Made by a program: the position numbers and the translations under genes. Below, in pieces: positions 56,479 to 64,000 of a stretch of DNA of 64,000 nt. The notes under the pieces are model-generated. The model did not search any database and was not told the origin of the DNA. It worked only from the letters and a program-made list of their open reading frames with translations. Position 1 is the stretch's first letter, and the number at the start of each line of letters is the position of its first letter. This stretch comes from Psychrobacter sanguinis (lineage in GTDB: Bacteria; Pseudomonadota; Gammaproteobacteria; Pseudomonadales; Moraxellaceae). The DNA lies in NCBI RefSeq assembly GCF_020736705.1, contig NZ_CP085990.1, forward strand, positions 372,001 through 436,000. The letters are read 5' to 3'.

Positions 56479-58032
56479 ATGCAGCCCACCGATACCACAA
56501 ACAATACTTCTTCTTTGACCGATAACACGACAGACAATTCTTCTCTTGCAGCGGCCCCAAGTAAGAAACTTTCCAAGCCAAGCTCAAGAGTCCGTCGTCG
56601 TCTAAAAGATGCCGCTCCGCTTCCTTTCAAAATAGATGGTCTGTCTCATGATGGCCGCGGTGTGGCTATATATGGCAATGGCTTTGGCACCGATGAGGGT
56701 CATATCGAAGAAAAGCACGGTAAGAAAGTGTTTGTTAGCTTCGCCCTACCTAATGAGTCGGTAAATGTAAGACTGACCAACAGCCGAAAAAGCTTTGAAG
56801 AAGGGGATGCAGTTGAGTTACTAGACAATGCACATCCAGAGCGTCAAACTCCGCCTTGCCCTCATTTTGGGGTATGTGGCGGCTGTAGCTTGCAGCACTG
56901 GCAGCCCGATGGACAGATTGCTTTTAAACAAACCGTATTGGCAGAATTGCTACAGCACCAAGCCGATGTCCAGCCTGATAACTGGCTACCGCCCGTAGTT
57001 GCAGACCGCCTTGGTTATCGTACCAAAGCACGCATGGGTGTGCGTTATGTCGCCAAAAAAGACACTGCATTGGTTGGCTTCCGTGAGCGCAACAGTAACT
57101 TCTTGGCTGAATTAAATGAGTGTCATATTTTAGATGAGCGCATTGGCTTTGAGATTGAGAATCTAAAAGCATTAATCAGCTCACTAGAAGCACGCTCACA
57201 TATTGCTCAAATTGAGTTGGCAATGGGCGAAGCGATACCGGAATTAGCCGATGGCGACCAACCTGTGGCACTTATTTTGCGTCATCTTGAACCGCTGTCT
57301 GAATCTGATATCGAGAAGCTAAAGACTTTCTTTAAAGCCCGCAGTTGGCAGCTTTATTTGCAATCAAAAGGCCCTGACAGCATCGAGCGTATTGCCCTAC
57401 ACGACACCGATGATTTAACGGAACAGTTTGGCCGTTTGTATTATCAACTGCCTGAATTTGACTTAACTTATGAGTTTATTCCGACTGATTTCACCCAGGT
57501 TAACTTGTCTGTAAACCGTAAAATGACCAAGCTGGCATGCGACTTGCTTGACTTAAAGCCAGGTGAACGTGTTTTAGACTTATTCAGTGGCTTGGGTAAT
57601 TTTAGTTTACCATTAGCCCGTTTGGTGGGTGGTGAAGATGGTTCACAAGGCCTAGCTATTGGCGTGGAAGGCTCTGATGCGATGACGGCTCGTGCCGCTG
57701 ACAATGCCAAGCGTAATGGTATTACAAATACTGAGTTTTATAATCAAGACTTAACTCAAGACTTTAGTGATCAGTCTTGGGCACAGCAAGGCTTTGATGC
57801 TATCTTAATTGATCCGCCTCGTTCTGGCGCTTGGGAAGTGATGCAATACCTGCCTCGTTTTAATGCCTCTCGCATCGTCTATGTGTCATGTAATCCTGCT
57901 ACACTAGCACGCGATACTAAAGCACTGATTGAACAAGGTTACCGTTTAACGGATGCGGGTGTTATGGACATGTTCTGTCATACCGGCCATGTTGAATCGA
58001 TTGCCCGTTTTGAAAAAGTTGAGGCGGTTTAA
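56479..58032 (+). CDS. rlmD: 23S rRNA (uracil-1939-C5)-methyltransferase
   Basis: Methylates U1939 of 23S rRNA with SAM. 517 residues; longer than the 433-residue E. coli enzyme through an N-terminal low-complexity extension of about 40. TRAM domain ([19 protein letters not shown]), Fe-S cysteines [15 protein letters not shown] plus NECHIL, SAM fold [16 protein letters not shown], catalytic-loop [10 protein letters not shown] and [12 protein letters not shown] with the nucleophilic Cys. Precedes relA, as in many gammaproteobacteria. Confidence 0.95.
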   Translation: MQPTDTTNNTSSLTDNTTDNSSLAAAPSKKLSKPSSRVRRRLKDAAPLPFKIDGLSHDGRGVAIYGNGFGTDEGHIEEKHGKKVFVSFALPNESVNVRLTNSRKSFEEGDAVELLDNAHPERQTPPCPHFGVCGGCSLQHWQPDGQIAFKQTVLAELLQHQADVQPDNWLPPVVADRLGYRTKARMGVRYVAKKDTALVGFRERNSNFLAELNECHILDERIGFEIENLKALISSLEARSHIAQIELAMGEAIPELADGDQPVALILRHLEPLSESDIEKLKTFFKARSWQLYLQSKGPDSIERIALHDTDDLTEQFGRLYYQLPEFDLTYEFIPTDFTQVNLSVNRKMTKLACDLLDLKPGERVLDLFSGLGNFSLPLARLVGGEDGSQGLAIGVEGSDAMTARAADNAKRNGITNTEFYNQDLTQDFSDQSWAQQGFDAILIDPPRSGAWEVMQYLPRFNASRIVYVSCNPATLARDTKALIEQGYRLTDAGVMDMFCHTGHVESIARFEKVEAV

Positions 58033-58304
58033 GTCAAGGTTTAGACCCAACAATTGGTCTTATGCAATTAAAGATATACCTAAGTTCACTATCACATTAA
58101 TGGATGCCAATCACTTACTATAAAATACTTATTGTTTCTTGAGTCAGTTTATTACGCTGATTCACAACTGTTCACAGAGCTAAGCTTGAAATATTATTTG
58201 TAGATAAGATAATACTGAATAATAGTTAAGTGATAGCAAATAGCATAGTACAGGACCTGGTTTAAGTCATTAAGCCGGTCCGATATATGTTAAGGGAGGA
58301 AGAC

Positions 58305-60935
58305 TTGGTAAAAGTTCGCGAAGGGTTACCCCTTATTGATGGTCAGACAACAACTGAAGACAGCGCCTCCATGGCTGCGCAAATGATTGCTCAGCAGCAA
58401 CACGGATACTATAAGCCTGGGGCGAGCGCTTCCTTTGATTTGCTTAATGAAGACTTAAAAAAGCAATTATCCACGTCCAAATTGACCACTGCCATGGACC
58501 GCTCGATTCAAGCGGACTTCCTGCCTCTTAACGATGCTGAGTTAGTCAGAAGGATTCAGCTTGATACCCTGACCTACTCGCATAATGGGCTTAGCAGTGA
58601 CGATTCCACTGGCCTTAATCCCCTAAAAGACACGCCTCTACAAGACAAGTCTAGTTTTACCGATGAGTCTAGTAACAACAAGACCTTGGCAGACAATACT
58701 ATTATTGATCTGCCCGCTTGGCTAAAAGCGGTCTCTAATCGAGTGAATATTCCAGAGTTGCCAGATTTGGCAAAAGCTTGCGAAATGGTGGGCACTAAGT
58801 CTAGTTTAGATGAGGAAGGTAATCGATCTAGCGCCTATATGACTGGTATTGGCATGACCGATATCCTTACCTATCTCTACCAAGATGAAGATGCCTTAAC
58901 GGCCGCAATGCTGTACCGTGCTGCCCGTACCAATCTTATTTCTCATGAACGCATTCAAGAAGTTTTTGGCGATGAAGTGGCAAAGCTGGTTAATGATGCG
59001 TTGGCAATGGGACAATTGTCAGAAATCATTGAGAGTAATAAGCGCCTAGAAGATCATTTCGTTAATAATCAACGAGAACAGCTGTCGAATATCTACAGCA
59101 TGCTTATCTCAATGACCAATGACGTGCGTGTGGTGCTTATTAAGCTAGCAGAGCGTACCTTTGCCATGAGAGAGTTGTCTTACGCCAGTGAAGAGCGTAG
59201 ACAGCGTGTGGCACGCGAGGTTATGACCATTTATGCCCCTTTAGCTCATCGCTTAGGCATTGCTCAAATAAAGTGGGAGTTAGAAGACTTAGCGTTTCGT
59301 TATTTGGCCCCTGACCGCTATAAAGAAATAGCCAAACTATTGGCTGAAAAACGTAGCGAGCGCGAGGAATACATTGAACGAGTGCAAGCTCAACTTGAAG
59401 CAGCGTTAAAAGAGGCAGGCATTAAAGGTGAAGTCTCAGGACGGGTCAAACACATCTATTCAATTTACCGTAAGATGAAACTCAAAGGCTTATCTTTTGA
59501 TCAGCTGTATGATATTCGGGCACTGCGGGTTTTGGTAGATACCCAATCTGAATGCTATCACACCTTAGGTCTGGTCCATGGTATGTGGCGCCATATTCCT
59601 GAGCAATTTGATGACTATATCACCAATCCAAAAGCCAATGGTTATCGCTCATTACATACGGCTGTTATTGCTGAGAATAAATCGCTAGAGATTCAAATTC
59701 GTACTCATCAGATGCACTTTGAGGCTGAGTTGGGTATGTGTGCTCACGTGAACTATAAAGAAGGCGGTAAAAACAAGCCTGATGCGTATCTCAATCAGAA
59801 GATTAACTCTTTACGTCAGTTACTATTAGCGGGCAGTGATAGCACCAACAAAAACCTTACTCATAACGGACTGATAGATGAGTTTGAGGTGGATGAAGAT
59901 GAAGAGCAACTGGTAGATTTTGGGGAACTAGAACACATTTACGTGTTTAGCCGTGATGGTGATATTACCGAATTACCTAAAGGCGCTACTGTCTTAGATT
60001 TTGCTTACTATGTCCATACCCAAGTAGGTAACCGTGCTCAAGCGGCTCGAGTTAACCAACGCTATGTGCCTTTGACCTATCAATTAAAAACGGGTGAGCA
60101 AGTCGAGATTATCACCAAATCTTCTCGTGAACCCAATCGTGATTGGTTGGTGCCGTCTTTAGGCTACATTCAAACGTCACGTGCGCGTTCTAAGTTACGT
60201 CAATGGTTTAACAAGCAAGACCGCGATAAAAACTTAGAAATCGGTAAGCAAATGTTGGCCAAAGAGTTAGCGCGCTTATCGGTCCATCCCAATAGTATTA
60301 GCTTAAAAGACTACGTTAAACATTTTAACGTTAATTCTGCTGATGATATTTTGGTAGGATTGGTTACCGGTGAGATTGGGCTTCATCAGCTCACGGGTCA
60401 TATTTCACGTGAGCTTGATTTAGTCATCGATAAGGAAGAGCAGGACTACACCCCAAGTGTCCATCCTAAAGTTACTGGTAAGCTTGATGCTTATAAGATT
60501 AATATTGATGGGCTCGATAATATTGAAATGCGTTTTGCCAACTGTTGTCAGCCTGTCTATGGTGAGCCTATCGCTGGATATATCACTCAAAGTAGTGGTG
60601 TCTCGGTACATAATCGTGGCTGCGCAGAATACAATCGATTAATTGAACGAGAGCCTGAGCGTCAAATTTCAGCCTCTTGGGTCTCGCAACAGACCAGTTA
60701 TCAACCCGTAGAAATTATTATTGAGGCATACGATAGAAGAGGTTTATTGCGGGATCTTACTCAAGTAATTGATAAAGAAGACATCAATATTCGAGGCGTA
60801 GACACCAACAGCGATGACGACAATGTGGCCCATCTGAAATTCCGTCTTGAAGTAACGGGCTTATCGCAATTGTCAAAACTACTCGCCAAACTTGAACAAC
60901 AGCCTGGTATCTTACATGCCAGACGAGCCGTATAA
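58305..60935 (+). CDS. relA: GTP pyrophosphokinase RelA
   Basis: Makes (p)ppGpp on starved ribosomes. TTG 58305 is the likely start: AGGGAGGA lies four bases upstream and the product begins MVKVREGLP, matching the usual MVxVR start. The ATG at 58287 overlaps that ribosome site. 876 residues, against about 745 in E. coli, because of a 100-residue N-terminal region of low conservation. The hydrolase domain lacks the HD pair (AAMLYRAARTNLISHERI), as in monofunctional RelA. The synthetase domain has FDQLYDIRALRV and NPKANGYRSLHTAV. TGS (IYVFSRDGDITELPKGATVLD) and ACT domains follow. Confidence 0.95.
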   Translation: MVKVREGLPLIDGQTTTEDSASMAAQMIAQQQHGYYKPGASASFDLLNEDLKKQLSTSKLTTAMDRSIQADFLPLNDAELVRRIQLDTLTYSHNGLSSDDSTGLNPLKDTPLQDKSSFTDESSNNKTLADNTIIDLPAWLKAVSNRVNIPELPDLAKACEMVGTKSSLDEEGNRSSAYMTGIGMTDILTYLYQDEDALTAAMLYRAARTNLISHERIQEVFGDEVAKLVNDALAMGQLSEIIESNKRLEDHFVNNQREQLSNIYSMLISMTNDVRVVLIKLAERTFAMRELSYASEERRQRVAREVMTIYAPLAHRLGIAQIKWELEDLAFRYLAPDRYKEIAKLLAEKRSEREEYIERVQAQLEAALKEAGIKGEVSGRVKHIYSIYRKMKLKGLSFDQLYDIRALRVLVDTQSECYHTLGLVHGMWRHIPEQFDDYITNPKANGYRSLHTAVIAENKSLEIQIRTHQMHFEAELGMCAHVNYKEGGKNKPDAYLNQKINSLRQLLLAGSDSTNKNLTHNGLIDEFEVDEDEEQLVDFGELEHIYVFSRDGDITELPKGATVLDFAYYVHTQVGNRAQAARVNQRYVPLTYQLKTGEQVEIITKSSREPNRDWLVPSLGYIQTSRARSKLRQWFNKQDRDKNLEIGKQMLAKELARLSVHPNSISLKDYVKHFNVNSADDILVGLVTGEIGLHQLTGHISRELDLVIDKEEQDYTPSVHPKVTGKLDAYKINIDGLDNIEMRFANCCQPVYGEPIAGYITQSSGVSVHNRGCAEYNRLIEREPERQISASWVSQQTSYQPVEIIIEAYDRRGLLRDLTQVIDKEDINIRGVDTNSDDDNVAHLKFRLEVTGLSQLSKLLAKLEQQPGILHARRAV

Positions 60936-60967
60936 ATACTTTTAAGTTCCTATACCTGAGTCACCTT

Positions 60968-61918
60968 ATGCCCGAGTTACCTGAAGTTGAAACCACCAGA
61001 ACCAGTTTAAAACCTTTACTTAATAAAAAAGTAGAGACAGTCGAGGTTTTCCAGCCCAAATTACGTTGGCCTGTACCACAAGATATAGACAGCTTAACAG
61101 GCTATGTACTTCAGGATATTGAACGTCGGGCAAAATATTTGATTTTAAAATTCAGACGGGATAACAAAGATTCTCTGAATAATAAACAGTCTAATATTAT
61201 AAATATTGCCTCAGCTAGAGATACTAAGGCCTTAATTATTCATTTAGGCATGTCCGGTAGTCTACAACAATTTCCGGTAGGCACTGAAAAACGTAAGCAT
61301 GATCATGTAATCATGCAGTATGCCAGCGCTGATGCCACCCAAACTCCTATCCAGTTGCATTACCATGATCCTCGTCGTTTTGGGGCTATTTTATGGTTGG
61401 ACGATTATGAACAAAAGTTGCTTGGTCATTTAGGTATAGAACCTTTAGATGAAGCATTTTCAGGGGATTATTTATACGACAAGATTCATAGACTCTCAGA
61501 AAATAAAGTCCGTAAACCGCAAAGTAAAACTGAATTAAAGCCCATTACCCGTTCAATTAAAGCAGTAATAATGGATCAGGTCTTTGTGGTAGGTGTGGGC
61601 AATATTTATGCCACTGAAAGCCTCTTTTTATCTGGTATTCACCCTAGCACTCCCGCCGATAAACTTACAAAATCCCAGCTCTCTGTACTAGCAGAGCATA
61701 TTCGCGTTATATTAAAACGTGCCATTACCCAAGGCGGCTCAACTCTAAGAGACTTTACTGTGGCCAGTGGGACTACAGGGTATTTTCAACAAACACTACT
61801 GGTTTATGGCAAACACAAACAGCCCTGCCCTACTTGTGGCACGACGATTGATAAAGTTACTATTACTGGCCGTGCTAGTACTTTTTGTCCAAACTGCCAA
61901 CCTGAAGCTAACTCGTAA
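60968..61918 (+). CDS. mutM: Formamidopyrimidine-DNA glycosylase
   Basis: Removes 8-oxoguanine and other oxidised purines and nicks the strand by beta/delta elimination. 316 residues. The N-terminal MPELPEVETTR supplies the catalytic Pro2 and Glu3. HLGMSGSL and HYHDPRRFGAILW, the helix-two-turn-helix segment GVGNIYATESLFLSGIHP, and the zinc finger CPTCGTTIDKVTITGRASTF with CPNC are all intact. It is about 45 residues longer than E. coli MutM owing to inserts near residues 58-80 and 185-195. 32 bp after relA, probably cotranscribed. Confidence 0.95.
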   Translation: MPELPEVETTRTSLKPLLNKKVETVEVFQPKLRWPVPQDIDSLTGYVLQDIERRAKYLILKFRRDNKDSLNNKQSNIINIASARDTKALIIHLGMSGSLQQFPVGTEKRKHDHVIMQYASADATQTPIQLHYHDPRRFGAILWLDDYEQKLLGHLGIEPLDEAFSGDYLYDKIHRLSENKVRKPQSKTELKPITRSIKAVIMDQVFVVGVGNIYATESLFLSGIHPSTPADKLTKSQLSVLAEHIRVILKRAITQGGSTLRDFTVASGTTGYFQQTLLVYGKHKQPCPTCGTTIDKVTITGRASTFCPNCQPEANS

Positions 61919-61953
61919 ATTAAAGTAAACAGAATCTAATAAGATAGGGCGAA

Positions 61954-61991
61954 TAAAAAAAGAGACTAACCGTAGGTAGTCTCTTTTTTTT
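61954..61991. terminator. Bidirectional terminator between mutM and mscL
   Basis: AAAAAAGAGACTA pairs perfectly with TAGTCTCTTTTTT around an 8-base loop. It serves the convergent genes mutM and mscL. Confidence 0.9.
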
Positions 61992-62028
61992 ATTTATTTT
62001 CTAACTTGTGCAGTTACTGCTTAGAGGG

Positions 62029-62460
62029 TTACTTGCTTAGCTTTTGGCTAATTTCACGAAGCAATAAAATTTCTTCTGACGGGGTCTCTTCAACCACCTC
62101 TTCCACTTTGTTATTACGGCGCATTTTGTTCATACCTTTCACCATCATAAAGATAATGAAGGCTAAGATTAAGAAGTTAATAAGTACGGTGATGAAGCTA
62201 CCATAAGCCAATAAGGGAACACCAGCTGCTTTCAATGCATCATAAGTCATGGCAACGCCTTCTGGGGCATCGCCTAATAAAATAAACATGTTCTTAAAGT
62301 TAATCTCACCGCCAGCGATGAAAGCAACGATTGGCATGATCACATCTTCAACCAAAGAGTTTGTGATACCTGAGAATGCGCCACCAATGATCACACCCAC
62401 TGCTAAATCCATAACATTACCCTTTAGGGCAAACTCTTTAAACTCTGACATCATACTCAT
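62029..62460 (-). CDS. mscL: Large-conductance mechanosensitive channel
   Basis: 143 residues, full length. N-terminal amphipathic helix FKEFALKGNVMDLAVGVIIGGAF (split here as FKEFALKGNVMDLAVG), TM1 with the gating glycines, periplasmic loop, TM2 (ITVLINFLILAFIIFMMVKG) and a charged cytoplasmic helix. Opens near lytic tension. Start ATG 62460 has GGAGG seven bases upstream. The only intact mechanosensitive channel gene in the window, since mscS is frameshifted. Confidence 0.95.
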   Translation of the reverse strand: MSMMSEFKEFALKGNVMDLAVGVIIGGAFSGITNSLVEDVIMPIVAFIAGGEINFKNMFILLGDAPEGVAMTYDALKAAGVPLLAYGSFITVLINFLILAFIIFMMVKGMNKMRRNNKVEEVVEETPSEEILLLREISQKLSK

Positions 62461-62809
62461 AATTTTTCCTCCAAAATAAAAACTTAATCAAAAAGCACGA
62501 GCCAACGATGTAAGCAAATACCGAAATGCTTAACGCCTTAAGGTCGTACAAAATAAGGGGGTAACACAGAAATCCATCAAGAAAGATGGACTGTTAATAT
62601 TCCATTTAATTGTTATATGTTAAACAGACTAAACACAAAATAAAAAAGAGTTAACATAGACAATGCGCCTATATTAACTCTTCCAAAAAGCTATTCAGTA
62701 GTCAAAATGTAAATAATTGACCTATTTTTGAGAGATAAATACAAGAATCTCACTCAATTTAATGCTAATTTATTACTGACATTTAGATCTGAATTAGCAA
62801 CTATTTGAT
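62461..62809. other. Intergenic region between mscL and typA
   Basis: 349 AT-rich bases. Only the typA terminator at 62641-62684 is recognised; the mscL promoter is not placed. Confidence 0.5.
62641..62684 (-). terminator. Terminator of typA
   Basis: AAGAGTTAACATAG (62646-62659) pairs with CTATATTAACTCTT (62669-62682) with one wobble. On the minus strand a run of T follows. Confidence 0.8.
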
Positions 62810-64000
62810 TTATTTCTCTTTTTTACGGCCGTGACGCTTACGCTCACTTTCAGTCAGATATTTTTTACGTAGACGAATTGACTTAGGTGTTACTTCAACT
62901 AATTCATCATCTTCGATAAACTCAAGTGCTTGCTCTAACGTAAACTTAACAGCAGGTACTAGAGTCAACGCTTCATCAGTACCACTGGCACGAACGTTCG
63001 TTAACTGTTTAGCGGTTGTTGGGTTAACAACCATGTCATCACTACGTGAGTTAAGACCAACAATCATACCTTCATATACTTCAAGTTGTGGTTCAGCGAA
63101 AAGCTTACCACGCTTCTGAAGGTTAAATAAGGCATAACCTAAACAAACACCGTTTGCCATTGATACTAGAACACCGTTGGTACGTCCGCCTACATCACCG
63201 ATCTTTTGTGGACCGTAATGAGAGAAACTAGAGGTCAAGATACCCGTACCTGAAGTTAAAGTAAGGAACTCTGAACGGAAGCCGATTAGACCACGGGCAG
63301 GCATAGTTGCTTCAATACGCATACGGCCTTTGCCGTCTAGTTGCATATCTGTCATTTCGCCTTTACGCAGACCTATTTGTTCCATGATAGGACCTTGATG
63401 CTGTTCTTCCACATCAAAGATAACGTTTTCATATGGCTCTTGTAACTTACCATCAACTTCTTTAACGATAACTTCAGGACGTGATACAGCCAATTCATAC
63501 CCTTCACGGCGCATGTTTTCAATCAGTACTGATAAATGAAGCTCACCACGACCTGATACTTTAAACTTCTCTGCTGATTCAGTGTCTTCCACACGTAAAG
63601 CAACGTTATGAATAAGTTCACGTTCTAGACGCTCACGAATATTACGTGACGTTACAAATTTACCTTCACGACCTGCGAATGGTGAGTTGTTCACCTGGAA
63701 GGTCATAGAAACTGTTGGCTCATCTACCGTAAGTGGCGGTAAGGCTTCAACATTATTAGGATCACAAATAGTATCTGAGATGTTTAAGGCATCAATACCT
63801 GTGATACATACAATATCACCTGCTTGTGCGTCTTCAACATCGATACGGTCTAAACCATGATAACCCATGATTTTTAGAATACGTCCATTACGCGTATTAC
63901 CATCTTTATCGATTACAGTAACTGGCGTGTTGGTAGAAATACGACCACGCTCAATACGGCCAACACCAATAACCCCTACGAAGTTATTGTAATCAAGGCT
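62810..64000 (-). CDS. typA: Ribosome-associated GTPase TypA/BipA, C-terminal part (gene continues past the window)
   Basis: 397 codons are visible, open to the right edge (reads SLDYNNFVGVIGVGRIERGR at the edge), so the N-terminal GTPase domain lies outside. Visible are domain II (GRIERGRISTNTPVTVID), domain III (GRGELHLSVLIENMRREGYE), the domain V region and the BipA-specific C-terminal domain (LTSGTGILTSSFSHYGP, GMIVGLNSRSDDMVVNP, ending RLRKKYLTESERKRHGRK). TypA binds 70S or 50S particles and assists ribosome assembly, mainly at low temperature and under stress. Confidence 0.96.
   Translation of the reverse strand, partial: SLDYNNFVGVIGVGRIERGRISTNTPVTVIDKDGNTRNGRILKIMGYHGLDRIDVEDAQAGDIVCITGIDALNISDTICDPNNVEALPPLTVDEPTVSMTFQVNNSPFAGREGKFVTSRNIRERLERELIHNVALRVEDTESAEKFKVSGRGELHLSVLIENMRREGYELAVSRPEVIVKEVDGKLQEPYENVIFDVEEQHQGPIMEQIGLRKGEMTDMQLDGKGRMRIEATMPARGLIGFRSEFLTLTSGTGILTSSFSHYGPQKIGDVGGRTNGVLVSMANGVCLGYALFNLQKRGKLFAEPQLEVYEGMIVGLNSRSDDMVVNPTTAKQLTNVRASGTDEALTLVPAVKFTLEQALEFIEDDELVEVTPKSIRLRKKYLTESERKRHGRKKEK

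Overview
The window looks like chromosomal DNA of a Moraxellaceae gammaproteobacterium, most likely Psychrobacter. This is inferred from gene content, gene order and a GC content that looks low to mid 40s percent by eye; no database was searched. The supporting gene blocks are pilMNOPQ-aroK-aroB-SPOR protein-gltB-gltD and gacS/cysM/exonuclease/rlmD/relA/mutM. Almost everything is ordinary core genome. The left 8.4 kb is accessory.

Layout. 1-2188: end of gatA and all of gatB (tRNA-dependent amidotransferase), then tRNA-Pro(GGG) at 2242-2318. 2319-8365: a variable region behind the tRNA. It holds two diverged copies of a terminator plus att-like segment, an IS3-family element with an orfA/orfB frameshift, and a two-gene surface display locus. 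That locus has a lipoprotein with eight 56-residue repeats and a Slam-type outer-membrane translocator, separated by a terminator hairpin whose arm is the Neisseria DNA uptake word GCCGTCTGAA. 8840-19330: purU, suhB, dxs, ribA, hemF, a lipoprotein cytochrome c', an mscS broken by an exact 38-bp tandem duplication, gloA and a beta-carbonic anhydrase. 19330-25579: gltD and gltB. 26316-34911: SPOR-like protein, aroB, aroK and pilQPONM on the minus strand, with the PBP1A gene divergent to them. 38538-44859: trhO, topA, a conserved membrane-anchored hypothetical protein, a ParA-like ATPase and a DUF2799 lipoprotein. 45031-50815: a Bcr/CflA-type efflux pump, a crotonase and a GacS/BarA-type hybrid kinase. 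51093-61918: cysM, a DEDD exonuclease, a tctCBA transporter, rlmD, relA and mutM. 62029-64000: mscL and the 3' part of typA/bipA.

How the genes work together. PilM-N-O-P-Q form the type IV pilus assembly and secretin complex; AroK and AroB are steps of the shikimate pathway; GltB and GltD form glutamate synthase; TctC, TctB and TctA form a tripartite carboxylate transporter. The lipoprotein and Slam genes form an effector and export pair. The two mechanosensitive channel genes differ in state: mscL is intact and mscS is frameshifted.

The points most worth a second look are the repeat lipoprotein/Slam locus with its Neisseria-style hairpin, the duplicated segments next to the tRNA, the potentially reversible mscS duplication, and an exact 3 x 22 bp repeat array plus a small membrane-protein ORF upstream of ribA.
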